Below, piece after piece: positions 55,829 to 62,830 of a stretch of 62,830 bases of DNA. The stretch is taken from the NCBI GenBank assembly GCA_947168665.1, contig CAMVMX010000018.1:1-62830 (forward strand), given 5' to 3'. Each line of letters opens with the position of its first letter. The first letter of the stretch is position 1. Under the pieces are notes generated by a model. That model ran no database searches and was not told the DNA's origin. It worked only from the letters and a program-made list of their open reading frames with translations. Source of the DNA: an uncultured Bacteroidales bacterium (GTDB taxonomy: Bacteria; Bacteroidota; Bacteroidia; Bacteroidales; P3). The translations under genes and the position numbers were made by a program.

Positions 55829-56325
55829 AACACCCGTTCAATAAAAAGAGCTTCTGGCTGACCGTGGCCATCCTTGTCCTCGTCGAGGCGGTCATCTTCT
55901 GCGTTGCCCTTCAGTGGAAGTATCTCTTCCCCTCCAAAAAGGTCAGTGACCTTTACGCCCGCTATGATAATGTGGAGGGCCTTGAAGTTTCATATATTGA
56001 GGATTACAAAGTTAATGATACGGTTTTTGTTGATGTTATATTGATTAAGGCGAAGGATAGTGAAGCATGGGATAGCCTGTGCAAAGATTTCGGCATTGTG
56101 CTTTTCTCAAAGTATCCAAAAGAATACACAGCAGACTTGACTATAGAAAATTCATTTAGCCAACGTGTTATTATTGATACTGTTGTAACCAAGCAAGAAA
56201 AAACATATAACAAAACTTTGGTAGTTTTCACTCATTTAAATGAAACAATGTGTATTATTCAAGATATTGACGACCAACAATACAATGCTTTTATAAACAA
56301 GAAATATGAAGAAATAACTATTTAA
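55825..56325 (+). CDS. Membrane-anchored protein, cassette B
   Basis: A 166-residue single-pass protein (FWLTVAILVLVEAVIFCVALQW) homologous to the cassette A protein at 39780: SDLYARYDNVEGLEVSYIEDYKVNDTVFVDVILIKA. The DNA turns AT-rich from about 55985, in mid-gene, as in cassette A. Function unknown. Confidence 0.75.
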   Translation: MKHPFNKKSFWLTVAILVLVEAVIFCVALQWKYLFPSKKVSDLYARYDNVEGLEVSYIEDYKVNDTVFVDVILIKAKDSEAWDSLCKDFGIVLFSKYPKEYTADLTIENSFSQRVIIDTVVTKQEKTYNKTLVVFTHLNETMCIIQDIDDQQYNAFINKKYEEITI

Positions 56326-56336
56326 ATTCAATCGAT

Positions 56337-56702
56337 ATGAAGAAAAACCTTATGTCAGTAGTTCTTTTTGCAGCGCTTGCAATGATGGCAGTCGGCTGCC
56401 AAAAAGAAAATGTGATTGATTTTGTGTCCGAAACTGTTGTTCCTGAGGTGAGTACAGGATACACTGTGCAGTACGCCGTTGACGGTGTACTGTATTCGGC
56501 CGCAATTTACAGCAAGGCTGAGGAACAAACCTTGATGCAGTTTCTTATGGCACTTACTCATCATTCGGATTTTGAGGTGAATTCTCAAAATCTCAGCGAT
56601 GCAACTGGAATCGATGTTATCCCAGCTGGGAGATACCCAACAACGTTGACAACATTCAATGCTGACAGTGCCGTTTGTATACGATTTGACCCCATGTTGT
56701 AA
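56337..56702 (+). CDS. Small lipoprotein, cassette B
   Basis: A 121-residue lipoprotein (lipobox MAVGC, then QKE). Mature part VQYAVDGVLYSAAIYSKAEEQTLMQFLMAL aligns with that of the cassette A lipoprotein. AT-rich. Starts 11 bases after the previous stop. Confidence 0.7.
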   Translation: MKKNLMSVVLFAALAMMAVGCQKENVIDFVSETVVPEVSTGYTVQYAVDGVLYSAAIYSKAEEQTLMQFLMALTHHSDFEVNSQNLSDATGIDVIPAGRYPTTLTTFNADSAVCIRFDPML

Positions 56703-56714
56703 TAGGCGTTTATA

Positions 56715-56740
56715 GGGATTGGAGTTAGAACTCCAGTCCC
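56715..56740 (+). terminator. Hairpin between lipoprotein and LRR gene
   Basis: GGGATTGGAGTT and AACTCCAGTCCC, a 12-pair stem (one T-G pair) around AG. It may limit readthrough into the LRR gene; no long T-run follows. Confidence 0.6.
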
Positions 56741-56759
56741 TCTGTTTGAAACTTTAAAA

Positions 56760-58556
56760 ATGAGCAATATGAATAAAAAAGTCTTTTTCTTTGCCGTCGC
56801 AATGCTGACTCTTACCTTTTCAGCTAAGGCACAGTATTTCGAAGTGGGCGGTATCGCCTACAATGTCCTGTCAGCCACGGAGCGTACCGTTGAGGTGGTG
56901 CCTTTGGTATCGTGTGATTATTACCATGGCAACATCACCATCCCGCCCACTGTAACCCATGACGGCATCACATACGATGTCACAGTCTTGGGCAAGGAGG
57001 CTTTTTACAGGGCTTCGCTCTCCAACATCACCATTCCCTCCTCCGTCACGCAAATCAAATACGGCTGTTTCCTGTTCTCCTCAGGCCTGTCGTCCATCAC
57101 CATCCCCGCCTCGGTGAGGGACATCGCGGATCTGGCTTTTGCGGCCACTAACCTGAGTGCCATCAATGTGGACACGGCCAACCCGTATTTTAGGTCCATT
57201 GGAGGCATGCTGTTCACCCAAGACACCTCAACGATAGTCGAGTGCCCGATAAGAAAAAGTGGCGACATCGCCCTGCCGCAGAACACGAGGCATATAGCGC
57301 CCAAAGCTTTCACCTATTGTCAATCAATCACGGGCATGACGCTGCCTGACGGTTTGCTCAGCATTGGTGATGGGGCCTTTGCGTATGCCAACAGTCTGAA
57401 CAATATGGTCATACCTGCCACGGTGTCAATTATCGGCCACAATCTTTTCGGAAGCTGCACGGCTCTCACCAGTCTCACCCTTGCGGAGGGCAATAGCCAC
57501 TATTATCAGGATGGCATGGCGATTTATTCCGCCGCTGGCGACACCCTTGTGTCGTGCCACATGAGTGCCGACACGGTTATTCTTCCTGCCACCCTGCGGG
57601 TGCTGGACGGCTTCAACTTCAACCGTGATGTCAAGTGTGTCGTGGTACCCGACGGCGTGACCGAAGTCTGCGATAATGCCTTCGCCAACAGCTCGCTGGT
57701 GAGCATTGACCTCCCCTCTCGGATGACAATGATTGATGAATATGCATTCTATAGTTGCAAGTCGCTGGCACATGTCGGCATGCCGGAATCTCTCGACTCG
57801 TTGGGTGAAGGGGTGTTAGAGGAATGCTCAAATTTGACCTCGATTGTGATTCCGAATGGGTTGCGTGTGGTTCCTCAGGATGCATTCTATTTCTGTGAAA
57901 AACTGTCGCAGATTGCTTGGGGCGACGCGGTGGCTGTCATTGATTCGTTTGCCTTTGGCGGATGTGCACTCACAGAGCTGCGGCTGCCGGCCACATTGCG
58001 TTCGGTCCGTATGGGTGCTTTCAGTGGATACTATAAGGGACGTTTGAAAAGCGTGGTTTTTACTGCTCCCGTCGACACTGTCGAACCCGAAGTGTTCGCC
58101 ACGCATCGCCTGAACACGCTGCGCTTCGAGAACACCGTGCCGCCGGTCTCTGCCACCATGACCGCCATGCCGGAATATCCCGCAGACTACGGGTGCCTTT
58201 TCACGGTTCAAGTCGACAGTATCCTCATCCCCTGCGGCAGTCTTGACGCTTGGTTGGCCGACAGCTACTGGGGTCGGTTTGCCGACAAATATCATGAGGT
58301 CTGCAACGGCGTGGACGACGTGGCGGCGGAGAGGGTCAGTGTGTTCCCCAACCCTGCTGCACGCATGCTGACCGTCAGCGGAGTGGAGGGTAGTGGCTCC
58401 ATCACGCTCATGGACATTCAAGGCAAAGTGGTTCTGAACCGAGAAACAGCCGGTGGCACAACCGAAATCGATGTCAGCCGGCTGGCGCGAGGTCTCTACT
58501 TCCTGCGGATTCAATTGGCAGATGGCATAGCGGCCAGAAGAATTATTCTGCAATAA
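56760..58556 (+). CDS. BspA-like LRR protein with T9SS signal, cassette B
   Basis: A 598-residue secreted protein: signal peptide (KKVFFFAVAMLTLTFSAKAQ), LRR_5 repeats (residues about 70-500: SNITIPSSVTQIKYGCFLF, LLSIGDGAFAYA, LRVVPQDAFYFC) and a T9SS type A domain (ITLMDIQGKVVLNRE ... RGLYFLRIQL ... RRIILQ). Its first 60 residues and overall size match the cassette A protein. ATG at 56760 or 9 bases downstream. Confidence 0.9.
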   Translation: MSNMNKKVFFFAVAMLTLTFSAKAQYFEVGGIAYNVLSATERTVEVVPLVSCDYYHGNITIPPTVTHDGITYDVTVLGKEAFYRASLSNITIPSSVTQIKYGCFLFSSGLSSITIPASVRDIADLAFAATNLSAINVDTANPYFRSIGGMLFTQDTSTIVECPIRKSGDIALPQNTRHIAPKAFTYCQSITGMTLPDGLLSIGDGAFAYANSLNNMVIPATVSIIGHNLFGSCTALTSLTLAEGNSHYYQDGMAIYSAAGDTLVSCHMSADTVILPATLRVLDGFNFNRDVKCVVVPDGVTEVCDNAFANSSLVSIDLPSRMTMIDEYAFYSCKSLAHVGMPESLDSLGEGVLEECSNLTSIVIPNGLRVVPQDAFYFCEKLSQIAWGDAVAVIDSFAFGGCALTELRLPATLRSVRMGAFSGYYKGRLKSVVFTAPVDTVEPEVFATHRLNTLRFENTVPPVSATMTAMPEYPADYGCLFTVQVDSILIPCGSLDAWLADSYWGRFADKYHEVCNGVDDVAAERVSVFPNPAARMLTVSGVEGSGSITLMDIQGKVVLNRETAGGTTEIDVSRLARGLYFLRIQLADGIAARRIILQ

Positions 58557-59243
58557 AAATAGAGGGCCGGGAGCGTGGACCGCTTGGCAGTGATGTCCGA
58601 ACAGGAAGAAGTGCAGGCGGCAGGACGAAGGCTGGTGTTGCTCGGCATGCTGGGCTTGCCAGGCCATATACCAATGGCACCTGCGCTGCCACCATCGACA
58701 GGCATGGCTATGCCTTGAGCGGCGAGGGTGTCTACAGCAAACATGCACATCGGACGGGCAACAACGGCAATATGGTCGCCCTCGGCCTCATTTGGCAGAT
58801 GGACTTTGACCGCCAATTCAGTAAAGGCGAGAAGAGCCTCTTCCGGGCGTTTCTTGTGGCGGGCGTCATAGATGTGCTTTGGGAATTGTACTCTTTTTTG
58901 AAGAAACACTTTTCTTAGGCCTTGGCGGAACGGTGCCAACGAGAAGGTTCAAGCAGGATCTTGCTATGGCCTGTTTCCCGAAGGCGCCGTGTCACCTTCG
59001 GGAGGCCGCGAGGAGGTTTTCCTCCGGCCTCGCGTCAGGTTTTTTGAAGATTTTGTCCACAGACCAGAAAATTTCTGTAATTTTGTCGACGGAAGTCATG
59101 GGGCAAGCGTCTTGATTATTGTCTTATTTACAGTTATAAAGATGCTGCATCCCCTTGTGATTGCCATCTCTTTTTCAGGTATAGTTAATAACAAAGTTAT
59201 CCCGAACTCACGCAATAATGGATAAGAATACGTCCTACAACTT
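58557..59243. pseudogene. 687-base region with possible gene remnant
   Basis: An open stretch at about 58587-58918 (plus) encodes DRHGYALSGEGVYSKHAHRT..NMVALGLIWQMDF, which looks like the last strands of a barrel protein, with no proper start. A terminator-like stem GAGGCC-GGAGG/CCTCC-GGCCTC at 59002-59031 precedes a T-run. TAATTTTG at 59078-59085 may serve the HxlR gene. Remnant status is uncertain. Confidence 0.35.
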
Positions 59244-59618
59244 ATGACTAAAGACTTTATTGTAGACCCGGTGTTTCCCGAATGTCCCATCCGAAATGTA
59301 CTGGCCCGTATCAGCGGTAAGTGGGCGCTGGCAGTATTGTATACACTGAATGGAAATCAGGGGCCGATGCGTTTTAAGGACATTGAGAAGGCCAACCCTG
59401 ACATTTCGCAGAAGATGCTCACCTCAACCCTGAGAGGGCTGGAGGCGGACGGCTTGGTGTGCCGTGCGGTGTATGCCGAGATGCCTCCACGGGTTGAATA
59501 TGCCCTTACGGAACGGGGCAAGAGCTTTATGCCGGTCATGCGGCAATTGATAGACTGGGCCTATAACAACCTTCATGACATCGTCACCGACCGAGAACGC
59601 TACCTGAACAGCCAGTAG
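59244..59618 (+). CDS. HxlR-family transcriptional regulator
   Basis: A 124-residue winged-helix protein of the HxlR/DUF24 family: FPECPIRNVLARISGKWALAVLYTL with the conserved cysteine of redox-sensing members at position 14, then MRFKDIEKANPDISQKMLTSTLRGLEADGLV and a wing. It binds inverted repeats near TTAC/GTAA as a dimer and may sense quinones, aldehydes or oxidants. Targets unknown. Confidence 0.9.
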   Translation: MTKDFIVDPVFPECPIRNVLARISGKWALAVLYTLNGNQGPMRFKDIEKANPDISQKMLTSTLRGLEADGLVCRAVYAEMPPRVEYALTERGKSFMPVMRQLIDWAYNNLHDIVTDRERYLNSQ

Positions 59619-59764
59619 GTGGGCATTGTGAGGGAATATAAATAATGGTTTTGCTGGCAAGGACTGGGCGGCTTGAGAGAAAAAGCGACGGCGGATGCAA
59701 TAAATAAGAGAGGGGAAACGTTATGACCGAAAGGCTGCAAAACAAAAAGCGCTGAGAACGATAT

Positions 59765-62398
59765 ATGGCCAAGAACAACGAGAACGACTCCCCTTTGATG
59801 AGGCAGCATGCCGAGATGAAACGCAAGTTTCCGGATGCGATGCTGCTGTTCAGGGTGGGTGATTTTTATGAGACATTCGGCGAGGATGCCCGCAAGGCAT
59901 CGCAGATATTGGGCATCACCCTGACGCGCAAGGCGAGCGGGGGAGGGGGTTATACCGATTTGGCCGGCATTCCTTACCATGCGGTGGACCAGTATTTGCC
60001 CCGGCTTGTCAGGGCAGGGCTGAGGGTTGCCATTTGCGAACAGCTGGAAGACCCAAAATCGGTGAAGGGACTGGTGAAGAGGGGAATAACAGAGCTGGTG
60101 ACGCCAGGGGTGTCGTATAACGACATGGTGCTGGACGTGAAGGAGAATAACTTTCTGTGCGGTCTGCACTTGGCCGACAAGGTCCATGGGATTTCTTTTC
60201 TGGATGTATCGACGGGAGAGTTTTATGTGGCGCAGGGCGACCTGGCTTATATCGACAAGCTGATGCAGAATTTCCATCCTTCGGAGGTGGTGTTGCAGCG
60301 CAAGAAACTGCATTGGTTTCTGGATCATTTTACAGAAAAGTATTACACCAACACTTTCGATGATTGGGTCTTTACGAGCGAGTTTGCCAATGACTTGCTG
60401 ATGAAACAGTTCGGCACCACTTCGCTCAAAGGTTTCGGGGTGGAGGAACTGACAGAGGGTGTGATTGCCGCCGGCGCGGCATTGTATTACCTGCAAGACA
60501 CCCAGCACGACCGCACCCAGCATATCTGCACCATCAACCGTATCGAAGAGAGCCGGTATGTGTGGCTTGACAAGTTCACCGTGCGGAATCTGGAGTTGGT
60601 CTACTCTCCCCACGACAATGCTCGGACGTTGCTCGATGTGCTGGACCAGGCGGTGACACCGATGGGATCGAGATTGCTGCGGCGGTGGATTGTGATGCCG
60701 CTGAAAGAACGCGCGGCCATCGAGGAGCGGCTGCACGTGGTGGACATATTGGTGCGCAACCGCGACATGGCGGCCCAACTGTTGCCTCAAATCCAGCAGG
60801 TGGGCGACTTGGAACGTCTGATTTCGAAAGTGTCGGTGGGACGCATCAACCCGCGCGAGCTGCAGCAGCTGAAACGCTCGCTGGGAGCCATTGCCCAGAT
60901 ACAGATTCTCTGCAAGAAAGTCAACGACGATGCGTTCACCCGCATGGCGGAACAGCTGAACCCCTGCCAGAACATCTACGACCGGATAGACCATGAGATT
61001 CAGGAGGACCCACCCGTCAAGCTCGACAAAGGCGGAGTCATCGCCCAGGGGGTGAACAGCGAGCTTGACGAGTTGCGCTCGCTGGCCGGGTCGGGCAAAG
61101 AGTATCTGGTCGAGCTGCAACGGCGCGAGAGCGAGCGCACAGGCATTCCGTCGCTCAAGGTGGGATTCAACAATATCTTTGGCTATTACCTGGAGGTGAC
61201 AAACACCCATAAGGATAAGGTGCCCCCGGAGTGGACCCGCAAGCAGACCCTCACCAACGCCGAACGGTATATCACCCCGGAACTGAAAGAATATGAAGAG
61301 AAGATTCTGGGGGCTGAGGAACGCATCCTGGCACTCGAATCGCAACTCTACGGCGAGCTACTCTCCGCCCTGATGGCTTATCTGGAACCCATCCAGTACA
61401 ACGCTCAGATGGTGGCACGGCTCGACTGCCTACAGGGGTTTGCCGAGGTGGCCTTAGCCAACAACTATTGCCGGCCCGAGCTGTCCGACGACACAACCAT
61501 CGACATCAAAGAAGGCCGCCACCCGGTTATCGAAACCCAGCTGCCACTGGGAGAGCAGTATGTGAGCAACAATGTCTTTCTCGACCGCGACACGCAGCAG
61601 ATTATCATCATCACCGGACCAAACATGTCGGGCAAGTCGGCCCTGCTCAGGCAGACTGCGCTCATCGTCCTCATGGCGCAGATGGGCAGTTACTGTCCGG
61701 CCACAGAAGCCCACATTGGCATCGTGGACAAGATATTCACCCGTGTAGGCGCGTCGGACAATATATCCTCCGGCGAGTCCACATTCATGGTGGAGATGAA
61801 CGAGACAGCCAGCATCCTCAACAATATCTCGGACCGCAGCCTGGTGCTGCTGGATGAGATTGGCCGTGGCACATCCACCTACGACGGAATCTCTATCGCT
61901 TGGGCCATAACGGAGTATCTGCATAATCATCCCAAGGCACGGGCCAAGGTGATGTTCGCCACCCACTACCACGAACTTATAGAAATGGCCGACCAGTATG
62001 AGCGGATCCAGAACTACCACATATCGGTGCGCGAGGTGGGCAACAAGGTCATCTTCCTCCGCAAGCTGGAAATGGGCGGGAGCGAGCACAGTTTCGGCAT
62101 TCATGTGGCCCGCATGGCGGGCATGCCCCAGCAGGTGCTGAAAAGAGCCAACGCCATGTTGGAGCTGCTTGAATCCAAGAACGAGAAAATCTCCGACCTG
62201 AACCCCAAGGCTGAGAAACCGAAACGGAAGTCCGCACCCCCCAAATCCGACGAGGGCTATCAGCTCAGCTTTATCCAGCTCGACGACCCAACACTGCTTG
62301 AAATCAGGGATAAACTGCTTGATATTAACATAGATACACTCACTCCCATCGAGGCCTTGCTTAAACTGAACGAGATTAAAAAACTGGTTTCAAAATAA
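59765..62398 (+). CDS. mutS: DNA mismatch repair protein MutS
   Basis: An 877-residue MutS1: mismatch-binding F-x-E in [11 protein letters not shown] near residue 35, connector, lever and clamp domains, ATPase with Walker [14 protein letters not shown], Walker [26 protein letters not shown] and the C-terminal HTH/dimer part. It recognises mismatches and recruits MutL. Complete in length. Start ATG at 59765. Confidence 0.97.
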   Translation: MAKNNENDSPLMRQHAEMKRKFPDAMLLFRVGDFYETFGEDARKASQILGITLTRKASGGGGYTDLAGIPYHAVDQYLPRLVRAGLRVAICEQLEDPKSVKGLVKRGITELVTPGVSYNDMVLDVKENNFLCGLHLADKVHGISFLDVSTGEFYVAQGDLAYIDKLMQNFHPSEVVLQRKKLHWFLDHFTEKYYTNTFDDWVFTSEFANDLLMKQFGTTSLKGFGVEELTEGVIAAGAALYYLQDTQHDRTQHICTINRIEESRYVWLDKFTVRNLELVYSPHDNARTLLDVLDQAVTPMGSRLLRRWIVMPLKERAAIEERLHVVDILVRNRDMAAQLLPQIQQVGDLERLISKVSVGRINPRELQQLKRSLGAIAQIQILCKKVNDDAFTRMAEQLNPCQNIYDRIDHEIQEDPPVKLDKGGVIAQGVNSELDELRSLAGSGKEYLVELQRRESERTGIPSLKVGFNNIFGYYLEVTNTHKDKVPPEWTRKQTLTNAERYITPELKEYEEKILGAEERILALESQLYGELLSALMAYLEPIQYNAQMVARLDCLQGFAEVALANNYCRPELSDDTTIDIKEGRHPVIETQLPLGEQYVSNNVFLDRDTQQIIIITGPNMSGKSALLRQTALIVLMAQMGSYCPATEAHIGIVDKIFTRVGASDNISSGESTFMVEMNETASILNNISDRSLVLLDEIGRGTSTYDGISIAWAITEYLHNHPKARAKVMFATHYHELIEMADQYERIQNYHISVREVGNKVIFLRKLEMGGSEHSFGIHVARMAGMPQQVLKRANAMLELLESKNEKISDLNPKAEKPKRKSAPPKSDEGYQLSFIQLDDPTLLEIRDKLLDINIDTLTPIEALLKLNEIKKLVSK

Positions 62399-62609
62399 TG
62401 ATATTTCTCCTTTTAAGCCATCGCAAGTGCAACGCACTTTTCTGATTTTCAGCATCTGTAAGGAATATCGGGGTGGCAGAGGGCAGAAAAAGGCAAAAAA
62501 ACGAGGAATCATTACCTTCAAGATGTGAAGATATAGAGGTGAGGGGCTGTAGGAAGGAATAAATTTTGCGCTGTAAATAAGCATGTTGCAATTTTTCTTC
62601 AAAAAAAGT

Positions 62610-62640
62610 TTTGTCGAATGAAAAAAAGTTTGTACTTTTG
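62610..62640 (+). promoter_or_regulatory. sigma-ABfr promoter of the tRNA-Gly genes
   Basis: TTTG (62610-62613), exactly 19 bases, TACTTTTG (62633-62640): perfect consensus about 50 bases before the first tRNA. Confidence 0.85.
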
Positions 62641-62690
62641 CACCCGCTTTTGAAGGCAGAGAGTTGCTTGAAATCATGGAAAAGCAGAAT

Positions 62691-62766
<76 letters not shown>

Positions 62767-62778
62767 ATTTAGTCATCT

Positions 62779-62830
<52 letters not shown>

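Noticed and set aside
58511..58939. 142-codon minus-strand frame after cassette B
   Set aside because: No recognisable protein; overlaps the end of the LRR gene.

Overview
The window is a high-GC chromosomal segment of a member of the Bacteroidota, most likely the order Bacteroidales. Three signs support this. Several genes are preceded by the Bacteroidetes sigma-ABfr promoter TTTG-N19-TAnnTTTG, with exact matches at 2251-2281, 4365-4395 and 62610-62640. Five secreted proteins end in a type IX secretion (T9SS) type A sorting domain, and the T9SS Plug protein is also present. The BtuB-BtuG vitamin B12 pair is a Bacteroidetes hallmark. I cannot name a genus.

Layout. 14-4319 (minus): a purine permease with an outer-membrane partner, then an SF1 helicase. 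4365-9179 (plus): an NAD-linked [FeFe]-hydrogenase operon (3-Cys [2Fe-2S] protein, hydB, hydA, hydC) ending in a clear terminator, followed by a free-standing UpxY/NusG-like gene. 9787-24132 (minus): nitroreductase, an RluD-type pseudouridine synthase, a T9SS cargo, a PASTA protein, miaB, an M6 protease cargo, T9SS Plug, an acetyltransferase, a GT13-like glycosyltransferase and an acyl-CoA synthetase. 24310-28760 (plus): trkA with two trkH paralogues. 28834-33591 (minus): a 1585-residue T9SS surface protein. 34305-37657 (plus): ftsE, an OmpA-like protein, a GNAT enzyme and rlmH. 37743-38756 (minus): an Rpn-type nuclease.

The most unusual content is a five-gene cassette present twice, at 38951-42905 and 54472-58556. 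Each copy runs: ECF-like sigma factor, small membrane protein whose last transmembrane helix is followed by a short similar tail, single-pass membrane-anchored protein, small lipoprotein with the lipobox Cys in CQKE, and a BspA-type leucine-rich-repeat protein with a T9SS signal. The junction of genes 2 and 3 overlaps in both copies, and the middle of each cassette turns abruptly AT-rich. I infer a self-regulated surface-display module; no function is established.

Between the copies lie a PHP and DRTGG gene pair (types often seen near bifurcating hydrogenases in other phyla), a metallo-beta-lactamase-fold protein, a phage-like or DUF6266-like gene, a tandem pair of outer-membrane barrels with a propeller-like secreted protein, and a B12 import unit (cobalamin riboswitch, btuB, btuG). 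After the second copy come an HxlR regulator, mutS and two tandem tRNA-Gly genes, the second cut by the window edge.
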